Assembly: GCF_034653275.1 (NCBI RefSeq)
Contig: NZ_JAYEES010000002.1
Location: 496,001 to 560,000 of the forward strand
DNA from: Nitrospirillum sp034653275
GTDB taxonomy: Bacteria; Pseudomonadota; Alphaproteobacteria; Azospirillales; Azospirillaceae
Reading direction: 5' to 3'
DNA length: 64,000 bases
The notes under the pieces are model-generated. The model had not been told where the DNA came from, ran no database searches, and saw nothing but the letters and a program-made list of their open reading frames with translations. The position numbers were made by a program, and so were the translations under genes. The stretch's first letter is position 1. Each line of letters begins with the position of its first letter. This document shows, in pieces, positions 53,558 through 61,633 of this stretch.

Positions 53558-55471
53558 TCAGTGGTGATGATGCCCGCCGCCGCCGGTGGCGAAGGGGTGG
53601 CGCTCGGCTTCCTCCGCCTTGGCCGCCAGCACGGCGATGGCGGCCGGCGTGGCGGGGAACGGGCCCTGCCAGATGGCGCGCAGGGCGCCCCGGCTGTCCA
53701 CCAGCACCAGCAGCGGCCCCTCCGGCGCGCCACCGATGGTGCGGTAGGCCACGGCGGCCTCAGGCACCGTGCCGCCGCAGGCGCCGGCGGGGGGCGGCTG
53801 GTCGGGGTTGGTGCTGACGATGACGGGCACGACCGACGTCGCCCGCACCGCCGCCAGGGCCGGGGCCGGCACGTCGCTATAGCCGATGGCCAGCAGCAGG
53901 GGATGGCCCGCCAGGTCGGCCAGGCTGCCCGCCTTGGCCAACGCGCTGTCGGCCGGGCAGGTCAGGTCCAGCTCCGGCGCCGGCATGCCCCAGGTCCACA
54001 CGCCCTTGGCCTCCGCCACCGTCGTGCCGCTGTTCAGGGTGTGGATATAGTCGATGAGGGCCCAGCGATCGTCTTCCGACAGCTGGCCCTCGAAGGCCGG
54101 CATGACCGGCTTGCCGTCGGGATCGGGCATGCCGTGGCTCAGCCACCAGAAGATGTCGCCCTCGCTGTGATCCAGCAGATGGTGGGCGGTCAGGTCGGCG
54201 GGCGGGACGCTCAGCTTGGCCGCGTCGGGCCCGTCACCGCCGCCGCCCGCGCCATGGCAGCGGGCGCAGTGGCCGGGGAACAGGGCGGCCCCCTGCGCCA
54301 CCGAGGCGGCGGTGAAGCCGGTGGGGGACGACCAGTAGCTGGTGGGGAAGGCCTCCACCGTCAGCAGGTCCAGGTCGGGCACGCCGAACCACAGGGCGGC
54401 GCCGGCGGCGGCCAGGGCCGGCAGGCGCAGGGCCAGGGCGGGACGGCGCCAGGCTCCGGGCCATGGCGGCAGGATGGCCAAGACCAGGGCCAGGACGCCC
54501 AGGCCGGTCAGGCCGATGGCCGTCCAGGCCATGCCGCCGTAGTCGGGATCGGACAGAATCTCGCCGCTGAGCTTGCGGGTAAAGGGCCACAGCGGCTGGT
54601 CATGCACGCCCGGCACGATGCTGGCCAGCCAGGCGGCCAAGGCCACCACGGCGGTGCCCAGGGACAGTTCCACCAGCACGCAAGCGCGCAACAGCCCCAG
54701 CGGCGCCGTCCCCCGGGCCAGGCCCGGGGCGATGCGCCAGCGGTTGAGCGCGGCGCAGCCCAGCATCAGGGCGAACAGGACGGCCTTGGCGATGGCGACA
54801 TGGCCATACGTGGTGCCGATCAGGCCGGCCAAGGTGCCGATCAGGCCCACGCCGTTCAACAGGGCGGTCGCGGCCAGCAGGGTGACGCAGGTGACGCCCA
54901 GGGGAGAGAAGCGTGTGGCCAGGTCCGCCGCCAGCGCCGGGCGCGACAGGGCCAGCAACAACCCCGCCATGCCGCCCAGCCAGGCGCCGGCCGCCAGCAG
55001 GTGCAGCACCTCCGCCGCCAGGCCCGGCAGGCTGGCGGCGTCGAAGGTGACGGCGACATGGCCAACGCCGGCGTGCAGGGCCAGCGACAGGCCCAGCAGG
55101 CCGGCCAGCCCTTGCACCGACAACCGCTTTTCCAGGATCACCGCCGCGACCAGCAAGGCCAGGCGGGGCAACACGACATGGCCGTAACGGGTGGCCGCCG
55201 TGGGGGCCAGCGCACCCAGCACGGCGGCGGGACTGCCGTCACCCACGAACACGGCCGCCTGCGCGGCGAACCACGGCAGTCCGGCCGCCACGGCCGCTCC
55301 CGCCGTCCCACGCGTCCAGCGGCGCAAGGTGGCGGTCAGGTCGTCACGGGCGGGGCCCGCCGGCGCCTTCGCCACCACCAGGGCGGCGAAGGCGGGCAGG
55401 CCCCAGGCGACCAGCGCCAGGGCGAGGTGTAGCGCCCGGGCGATGGCCAGGCCGGTTTCCAACGTGCTCAT
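53558..55471 (-). CDS. CopD-like copper-resistance protein fused to cytochrome c and a thioredoxin-like domain
   Basis: A 637-residue fusion. Residues 1-300 are a CopD-type membrane part with about eight helices, then two more helices near 315-370. Next is a c-type cytochrome domain with the haem motif CARCHG (near 401) and axial-ligand methionine in GKPVMPAF (near 456). The last 140 residues look like a SCO/thioredoxin-like fold (LTCPADSALAKAGSLADLAGHPLLLAIGYSDVPA) but lack the CxxxC copper site, and the protein ends in HHHH. CopD proteins bring copper into or through the inner membrane. The fusion suggests copper handling with electron transfer in the periplasm. It lies 18 bases downstream of copC. 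Confidence 0.85.
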   Translation of the reverse strand: MSTLETGLAIARALHLALALVAWGLPAFAALVVAKAPAGPARDDLTATLRRWTRGTAGAAVAAGLPWFAAQAAVFVGDGSPAAVLGALAPTAATRYGHVVLPRLALLVAAVILEKRLSVQGLAGLLGLSLALHAGVGHVAVTFDAASLPGLAAEVLHLLAAGAWLGGMAGLLLALSRPALAADLATRFSPLGVTCVTLLAATALLNGVGLIGTLAGLIGTTYGHVAIAKAVLFALMLGCAALNRWRIAPGLARGTAPLGLLRACVLVELSLGTAVVALAAWLASIVPGVHDQPLWPFTRKLSGEILSDPDYGGMAWTAIGLTGLGVLALVLAILPPWPGAWRRPALALRLPALAAAGAALWFGVPDLDLLTVEAFPTSYWSSPTGFTAASVAQGAALFPGHCARCHGAGGGGDGPDAAKLSVPPADLTAHHLLDHSEGDIFWWLSHGMPDPDGKPVMPAFEGQLSEDDRWALIDYIHTLNSGTTVAEAKGVWTWGMPAPELDLTCPADSALAKAGSLADLAGHPLLLAIGYSDVPAPALAAVRATSVVPVIVSTNPDQPPPAGACGGTVPEAAVAYRTIGGAPEGPLLVLVDSRGALRAIWQGPFPATPAAIAVLAAKAEEAERHPFATGGGGHHHH

Positions 55472-55489
55472 GAGAGGGGTTTAGACGCC

Positions 55490-55864
55490 TTACTTCTGAA
55501 CCTCAAACGTGAAGCTGCCGTTGGACTTGTGAGTATCGACCGAGGTGACGGCCCAGGTCACCGTGTAGGTGCCAGGGGCCGCCCCGTCGATGCTGACGAT
55601 CAGGTGCTTGGCATCCGCCGGATCGGTGTGGGTGTCGCCCTTGTCCACCTTTTTGCCATTCTGACCGGGCCCCGTGACGGTGATGCTGCTGAACTTGGGT
55701 TCCAGGTCCTCGGTGAACCAGGCTTCCACCTGGGTGGGGCCGGCGACGGTGCCGCTGGCGGTGGGGACGGAGCGCTTCAGGTGGGCATGGGCGGCGGCGG
55801 TCCCGGCCAGGCCCAGGGCGATGACGAAGGCGGCGACGGAGGCCGCGACGGTGCGGGAGGTCAT
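55490..55864 (-). CDS. copC: Periplasmic copper-binding protein CopC
   Basis: A 124-residue CopC. Signal peptide MTSRTVAASVAAFVIALGLAGTAAA is followed by the mature start HAHLKRSVP, so His1 can form the copper brace; a further His and Asp are in SVDTHKSNGSFTF. The Met-rich Cu(I) site of some CopC proteins is absent, so this is the Cu(II)-only type. An upstream in-frame extension from 55912 is less likely. The gene stands between the copper-type TonB receptor (62 bases upstream) and the CopD fusion (18 bases downstream). Confidence 0.92.
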   Translation of the reverse strand: MTSRTVAASVAAFVIALGLAGTAAAHAHLKRSVPTASGTVAGPTQVEAWFTEDLEPKFSSITVTGPGQNGKKVDKGDTHTDPADAKHLIVSIDGAAPGTYTVTWAVTSVDTHKSNGSFTFEVQK

Positions 55865-55926
55865 GGGACGTATCCTTGAAGGGGATGGGGAAACGGGTGA
55901 CGTGACCGGCATTATGGCGGCGCGTT

Positions 55927-58221
55927 TCAGAGCGACACTTTCAGGCCGCCGAAGAAAGTCCGCCCCGGGAAGGGATGGTAGAGGAAGTACTTCTCATCAT
56001 TGAGATTGTCGACGCCCAGATCCAGCGTCAAATTGTCCAGCACCTTGTAGTTGATGTGGACATCGGCGACCAGGAAGCTGTCGAAGGCGCCGAAGACCTT
56101 GGCTACGCTGTCGGTGTTGTCCACGGTCGAATACTGTTTTCCACTATAACGGCCGGCAAGGGTGAAGGCCCATTGCTCGTCCGGCCGATAGGTCGCCGCC
56201 AGGGTGACGCGCCAATCCGGAACGTAGGGCACATGCTTGCCCGTGGCCGTGGTGCCGGTGGTGCTGGCGAAGGTGGGGTCGGACAGGATGGTGCTGTCGA
56301 CATAGGTGACGCTGCCCGACAGCTCCAGCCCCTTGACCAGCACATCCTGCTGGCTGGCTGCCAGCTCGACGCCACGGTTGCGCACCTCATCCACGTTCAC
56401 GGTGTAGCTGACCGGCGTGGATCCCGTCAGGAAGGCGGTCTGGGCGATCAGGGCGTCACGGGTGTTCTCCTGGAACAGCGACAGGCGAACCCGGCCGTCC
56501 GCGAAGGGACCATCGGTGAAGCTGCGCTCGATGGCCAACTCGCCGCTCAACACCCGTTCCGGCTTCAGGGTGGCGTTGGGCGCGGTATAGGTCAGGCCTG
56601 TCTGCACCAGCTGGTACAGCTCGCTGACCGTGGGGAAGCGGTAGGCCTCGCCGAACGAGGCGGTGACGTGCCAGTCGGTGGTGGGTGTCCAGGTCAGGGT
56701 CGCCTTGGGCGAAAAGGCTCCCCTTTCCGCGTCCGGCTGCTCCACACCCTTGCCGCCGCTGTAGTTATAGCCGTCGAAGGCCTGCCAGCGCTCCAGCCGG
56801 CCGCCCAGGGTGACGGTCCAGTCGGGCAGGAAGCTCCATTCGTCCTGCGCCCACAGGGCCAGGGTCTGGGTCTTGCCCCGGCCGCTGCTGTACAGGCTCT
56901 GACCCTGGTCGCTGCCGCCCCGCCAGGTGGCCGTGCCGTAGGTGGGGTTGACCAGTTCATACTGGTCGGCGTGCAGGCCGGCGCTGACGGTGTTGGACGG
57001 CGTGGTGCGCCATAGGGCCTTGGCGTCCACATTGGTCCAGTTGGTGCCGTCCATGCGGGCGATGCGGCCGGCGGTGCTGAAGCCGGTACCGCTGGCGGTC
57101 ACGCCGGTTGGGGTGCGCTGGATGTCGTCCAGCATCTCGTAATAGCTGGCCGTCACCTCCGCGTCCCAGGGGCCCTTGCTGTCGCTGCGCAGGGTGACGC
57201 TTTGCGCCAGGTGGCTCTGCCACAGGCTGTACTTGCCGCTGGCGAAGCCGGACAGGCCGGCGAAGGTGGGGGTGCCGACGGCGTCGCGCAGATAGGTCTG
57301 CACGTCCGAGGTGGCGTCGTTCTGCCAATAGCCCAGGGTGTAGTTCAGGCGCCAGTCCGGCGACAGGTCATAGCCCAGCTTCAGCTTGGCGTTGGTCATC
57401 TGGGTGTGCAGCAGGCCGCTGGCACCCACCACGTCGGCCACGGCCCCCGTCTTGTTCTGCGCCAGGAAGGTGCCGCTGGTGCCGGTGGGCACCTTGCCGT
57501 TGGTGACAAAGCTCAGCGGCTGGCTATCGCTGTCCTGGTAGTTGGCGCTGAGCGACCAGGTGAAGCGCCCCATCCGGTCGCCGGCATGGGCGCTGGTTTG
57601 CGAGGTCACCAGGTCCTTGTGCGTGCCGTAGAGGCCGAAGCTCTGCACCGCCTCCGACTGGCGGGCATCCGCCTCCAGCTTGTCGGGCGTGCGGGTGGTG
57701 ATCTGCACCACGCCGCCCATGGAATTGCCGGCGTAGGCGGCGGAATAGGGGCCGTACAGCACGTCGACCCGCTCGATCTCCTCCGGCGCCACCAGGCCCC
57801 AGCGCGGGGCGCCGATGGTGTTGTTGTTGGCGATCAGGGCCGAGATCAGCACGTCGTCGGCATAGACCAGGGTGCGGGCGCTGGAGTTCACGCCCCAGGT
57901 GCGGGTGGCCAGCACGGCCTGGGTGTCGCCGTTGTTGCGCTTACGCAGGAACAGGCTGGGCAGGTATTTCAGCGCGTCCTCGCTGTCCAGGACGTTCTGG
58001 GTCTCCAGGACCGTGGCGCCGGTGACACCCACGGCGGTCTGCGGGGCGGCGTACTTCTCCAAGGCCGGCCGGTCGGCGGTGATGACGATGGGGTTGGTGG
58101 CAAGGTCCAGGTCGGCGTCGGCTTCCGGCGCGGCAAAGGATGGGCCTGCCGCCAGGCCAACGCCCAGGGCGATGGCGGCGGTGAGCGGGCGGCGCGAGGG
58201 GCGCCGGGATAGGCATACCAT
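55927..58221 (-). CDS. TonB-dependent receptor, copper-type (OprC/NosA-like)
   Basis: A 764-residue receptor with signal peptide (MVCLSRRPSRRPLTAAIALGVGLAAGPSFA), a TonB-box-like NPIVITADRP, plug with YLPSLFLRKRNNGDTQAVLATRTW and VDVLYGPYSAAYAGNSMGGVV, and barrel ending TFFGGLKVSL. The plug sequence and its position between a DUF2946-like gene and copC are like those of the OprC/NosA copper receptors. The ATG at 58221 begins the signal peptide after AGGG. It is probably cotranscribed with copC and the CopD fusion. Confidence 0.9.
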   Translation of the reverse strand: MVCLSRRPSRRPLTAAIALGVGLAAGPSFAAPEADADLDLATNPIVITADRPALEKYAAPQTAVGVTGATVLETQNVLDSEDALKYLPSLFLRKRNNGDTQAVLATRTWGVNSSARTLVYADDVLISALIANNNTIGAPRWGLVAPEEIERVDVLYGPYSAAYAGNSMGGVVQITTRTPDKLEADARQSEAVQSFGLYGTHKDLVTSQTSAHAGDRMGRFTWSLSANYQDSDSQPLSFVTNGKVPTGTSGTFLAQNKTGAVADVVGASGLLHTQMTNAKLKLGYDLSPDWRLNYTLGYWQNDATSDVQTYLRDAVGTPTFAGLSGFASGKYSLWQSHLAQSVTLRSDSKGPWDAEVTASYYEMLDDIQRTPTGVTASGTGFSTAGRIARMDGTNWTNVDAKALWRTTPSNTVSAGLHADQYELVNPTYGTATWRGGSDQGQSLYSSGRGKTQTLALWAQDEWSFLPDWTVTLGGRLERWQAFDGYNYSGGKGVEQPDAERGAFSPKATLTWTPTTDWHVTASFGEAYRFPTVSELYQLVQTGLTYTAPNATLKPERVLSGELAIERSFTDGPFADGRVRLSLFQENTRDALIAQTAFLTGSTPVSYTVNVDEVRNRGVELAASQQDVLVKGLELSGSVTYVDSTILSDPTFASTTGTTATGKHVPYVPDWRVTLAATYRPDEQWAFTLAGRYSGKQYSTVDNTDSVAKVFGAFDSFLVADVHINYKVLDNLTLDLGVDNLNDEKYFLYHPFPGRTFFGGLKVSL

Positions 58222-58393
58222 GAAGGCGATCCCTTTGGGGGACGGCCGGCGGCGGCCCGGGACGGTGCCGGGCGGCGCGGACACGGCCGTTCAGGACAGG
58301 GGGCCGTCGCCGGCCCGGAAAGGGGCCGGACGGCGGGCGATGTGGGGATGCCCGGAGGGTGGGAAGGTCGCTGAAACGCGGGGTGCCCCGGGC

Positions 58394-58936
58394 TCAGGCG
58401 GCCAGGGGCGGGGCGCGGGCGCCGGGGGTGCCGGGCAGTCGCGAGGTGAAACGGCGGGCCCGGGTGCTGGGCCGCCAGCTTTGCCGCGCCTGACGCGTGG
58501 GCAGCGCCAGGATCAGCAGCAGCAGCGGGACGGCCAGCGCCGCCAAGGCGGCGAAGGCGCAGGGCCCCATATGGTCCTGGTCGCCGCCCGGCCGGTGGTC
58601 GTGATGGCCGGCATGGCCCTGCGGCATCAGCAGGCCGCCCGGTTCCGCATCGGGATGGTGGTGATGCGCGTGCGCCACGGAGGCGGCCGGCACGGCCATG
58701 TCCATGGGAGCCAGGACGCGATCCAGCACGTCATGCACGCCAGGGCAGAGCATAAAGGGTGCCGGCCCGCCGCCGGTGTTGACCATGTAGCCGACAGGAA
58801 TCAACCCGCGCAGCAACACCGCCGCCAGCACCAGCCAAGCCCATCCGCGCGGCATGCGCCGCGCCCGGCCGAGGTCCAGGAACCTCAGCGCGGCGGCCGG
58901 CACAGCCGACAGGGGGGACAGGGGGCGGGGTGTCAT
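58394..58936 (-). CDS. DUF2946-like protein with His-rich metal-binding segment
   Basis: A 180-residue membrane-associated protein. An N-terminal hydrophobic helix (GWAWLVLAAVLLRGLIPVGYMV) is followed by a His/Asp-rich part (AHAHHHHPDAEPGG and HAGHHDHRPGGDQDHM) that should bind metal, a conserved cysteine (GPCAFAALAAL) and a second hydrophobic helix. This matches the DUF2946 pattern often found next to copper TonB receptors. It is the first gene of the copper operon; 172 bases separate it from the receptor. The ATG at 58936 is preferred over a start 13 codons upstream. Confidence 0.78.
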   Translation of the reverse strand: MTPRPLSPLSAVPAAALRFLDLGRARRMPRGWAWLVLAAVLLRGLIPVGYMVNTGGGPAPFMLCPGVHDVLDRVLAPMDMAVPAASVAHAHHHHPDAEPGGLLMPQGHAGHHDHRPGGDQDHMGPCAFAALAALAVPLLLLILALPTRQARQSWRPSTRARRFTSRLPGTPGARAPPLAA

Positions 58937-59328
58937 GGTGCTACTTTTGTGCGCATAAAGATTTTTGATCGGCAACCCGAATGATGTGTCGCCAGCATCC
59001 TATTCCGGCTCCGATTTGTCTACCCTGAGATGGATCAAGCCTGGTCTCGGCGCTTCGTTCCGTCGGATCACCAGCGCCCCGGCCTCGCCCCCATGCTGGC
59101 GCACCTTCGAGATCAGAACGCCTGTTCTATCCATTTCCACGGCCTGCGATGGGAACCACCACCCTTCCAGCAGCCAAGTTCTCTTGCGTAATCATCAAGT
59201 TTGCTGCGTGCCCGTTGTCAGAAATTGGACCGATAGGTGGGTATCGGCGAAGCCGTGTTGACAGTTCTCCAGGCACGTGGTTATCCAAGAATACGAACAA
59301 TAATTCTAGTTCCGGGGAGGGAATGCTG
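58937..59328. other. 392-base divergent intergenic region
   Basis: No gene was found. The region separates the copper operon (leftward) from a TonB receptor gene (rightward) and includes an AT-rich patch (59170-59310). It must hold promoters for both sides. No clear operator was recognised. Confidence 0.5.
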
Positions 59329-61554
59329 ATGAGCAGGATATGGGGGACGTGCGCCCTGATGCTGGGCGCGGCCGCCGTCGCGGTCCTGGCGGCGGGAACC
59401 GCGGGCGCGCAGGAAGAGACGACCTTGCAGGATATCGTCGTGACCGCGACCAAGCGCGCGACCGACGTGCAGAAGACACCCATCGCCATGGACGTGGTCA
59501 CCGGCGACGCGTTGGCCAACCAGGGCGTGAACAGCGTGGACGCGCTCAACAACGCCGCCCCCGACGTCAACTTCGCCGGTGGCGGCTTGAACACCACGGT
59601 CATCACCATCCGCGGCATCTCCAGCCAGGATGTGACGGAACTGGGCGATCCCGCCGTCTCCCTAAACTTCGACGGTGAATACCTGACGCGGCCGCTGGGG
59701 CTGAACGGCGTGCTGTTCGACATCAGCCGGGTGGAGGTGCTGCGCGGGCCCCAGGGTACGCTCTATGGCCGGAACGCCACCGCCGGCGCCGTGAACATCA
59801 TCACCAACCGTCCGTCCGACAAGTATGAGGCGTCGGCGTCCCTGGATGTCGGCAACTATGGCTCCATCATCACCCAGGGCATGGTGAACGTGCCGGTCAG
59901 CGACACGCTGGCCCTGCGCGCGTCCTTCATGACCGACGACCGCGACGGCTATCGCGACCATGGGGAAAACGGCAAGTCCGATGACGCGCAGATGCGGGCG
60001 GCGCGCCTGCGCGCCCTCTACACCCCAACCGACCGCTTCTCCGCCCTGATCACCGGCGAATACATGCGGGCGGGCGGCGTGGGCAACCAGCCTTCCGGCT
60101 TCCTGCTGCCCAGCACGCCCGCGACGCTGGGCAAGGTGCCGTCCACGTATCAGCCGGACCTTGGCAACACCGCCAACTGGCCTCTGGACATGAAGGGCTT
60201 TTTCCACCTGGACCAGTCGGACCTGCGGTGGGAACTGAACTATGACTTCGATTGGGCGCGGCTGACCTATGTCGGCGGCTACCGCCGCGTCACCAGCCAC
60301 CAGCTGAACGACATCAGCGGCACCGCCACCCAGGTGGTGGATTACGACAGCCGCAGCGACTACACGACCCAAGGTCATGAATTCCGCCTGTCCAGCGTGG
60401 CGGGCAGCCCCTTCAACTGGCAGACCGGCGTCTATTATTCCAATGAGGACCAGTTGACCGACAGCGGCCTGTTCACCCCGGCCACGGTGTTCAACGGCAC
60501 CCGCGACGTCTACACGGTGAAGTTCAACTATCCCAACGTGAACTCCACCTCCACCGCCCTGTTCGCCCAGGTGTCGGAACCGCTGACCGACAGCCTGACC
60601 TTCACCCAGGGCGTGCGCTGGACCCATGACGAGAAGTCGCGCATCGGCACGCAGAACACGCTGAATTTCGGCCAGTACTTCGGCACCGGCGGCCACATCA
60701 TCGCCTACACGCCGCTGGACGTGGGCGGCCAGGGCTCCTGGTATCGCACCAACTGGCACGTGGGGCTGGATTGGCAGGTGACGCCGGACAGCATGGTCTA
60801 TGTGAAGGCCAGCAGCGGTTACAAGTCGGGCGGCTTCACCACGGTGAACACCTATGGGCCGGAGGATCTGCGGGCCTATGAGATCGGCACCAAGAACCGC
60901 TTCTGGAACAACCGCCTGGAGGTGAACGGCGACCTGTTCCACTACGACTACACCGGCCAGCAGGTGGCCACCTTCGTGCCCACCAACGACGGCAGCGGCC
61001 TCAGTGTGCTGTCCACGCAGAACGCCGGCGCCTCCACCATGGATGGTGTGGAGGGCGAGGTGACGGTGAAGGCCACCAGCGACGATAAACTGCACTTCTC
61101 CGCCAACTACCTGTTCGCGGAATTCACCAAGTTCACCGGCGCGCAGGCCGTGATCGTCAGCAGCACGTCCGATCCTGGCAGCGTCGCGGTGAACTTGAAA
61201 GGCAACACTCCGCCGCAGTCGCCCAAGTGGACCTTGGGGCTCAGCTGGGAACACACCTTCAGCTTCAGCTGGGGCGACATCGTCACCACGGCGCAGGGGC
61301 GTTACCTGTCCTCATATTACCTCACGCCCTACAACCTGCCGGCCGACCGGCAGGCGGGCTATCACCAGACCGACCTCAACGTCGCCTACTACGCGCCCAA
61401 CGGGCATTGGGACCTGATGGCCTATGTCCGCAACCTGGAGGACAACCGGGTGATCACCTACTCGTCCTTCACCTCGCAGGGCGGCAGCAATGTGTATTCC
61501 TTCACCTTCGCCCCGCCGTTGACCTACGGCGCGCGGCTGGCCGTGCACTGGTAG
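59329..61554 (+). CDS. TonB-dependent outer-membrane receptor
   Basis: A 741-residue receptor. Signal peptide (MSRIWGTCALMLGAAAVAVLAAGTAGA), TonB-box-like LQDIVVTATKRATDVQKTPIA, plug (TVITIRGISSQDVTELGDPAV, RVEVLRGPQGTLYGRNATAGAVN) and barrel ending LTYGARLAVHW. The ATG at 59329 is chosen over one two codons upstream because GGAGG lies eight bases before it. The 'RGPQGTLYGRNATAG' group is a common receptor class of unknown or varied ligands. A terminator follows. Confidence 0.93.
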   Translation: MSRIWGTCALMLGAAAVAVLAAGTAGAQEETTLQDIVVTATKRATDVQKTPIAMDVVTGDALANQGVNSVDALNNAAPDVNFAGGGLNTTVITIRGISSQDVTELGDPAVSLNFDGEYLTRPLGLNGVLFDISRVEVLRGPQGTLYGRNATAGAVNIITNRPSDKYEASASLDVGNYGSIITQGMVNVPVSDTLALRASFMTDDRDGYRDHGENGKSDDAQMRAARLRALYTPTDRFSALITGEYMRAGGVGNQPSGFLLPSTPATLGKVPSTYQPDLGNTANWPLDMKGFFHLDQSDLRWELNYDFDWARLTYVGGYRRVTSHQLNDISGTATQVVDYDSRSDYTTQGHEFRLSSVAGSPFNWQTGVYYSNEDQLTDSGLFTPATVFNGTRDVYTVKFNYPNVNSTSTALFAQVSEPLTDSLTFTQGVRWTHDEKSRIGTQNTLNFGQYFGTGGHIIAYTPLDVGGQGSWYRTNWHVGLDWQVTPDSMVYVKASSGYKSGGFTTVNTYGPEDLRAYEIGTKNRFWNNRLEVNGDLFHYDYTGQQVATFVPTNDGSGLSVLSTQNAGASTMDGVEGEVTVKATSDDKLHFSANYLFAEFTKFTGAQAVIVSSTSDPGSVAVNLKGNTPPQSPKWTLGLSWEHTFSFSWGDIVTTAQGRYLSSYYLTPYNLPADRQAGYHQTDLNVAYYAPNGHWDLMAYVRNLEDNRVITYSSFTSQGGSNVYSFTFAPPLTYGARLAVHW

Positions 61555-61586
61555 GCCTCTTCCTCTCTACCAGTGACGGGTTCTGG

Positions 61587-61630
61587 GCCCGCCCCCGGGC
61601 GCAAAGCCGGGGGCGGGCTTCTTTTCCAGA
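61587..61630 (+). terminator. Rho-independent terminator of the third-from-right TonB gene
   Basis: GCCCGCCCCCGG, loop GCGCAAAG, CCGGGGGCGGGC, then TTCTTTTCC on the plus strand, 33 bases past the receptor stop. The minus strand has no T tract after it, so the convergent gene at 61634 would not be served by it. Confidence 0.88.
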
Positions 61631-61633
61631 GGC

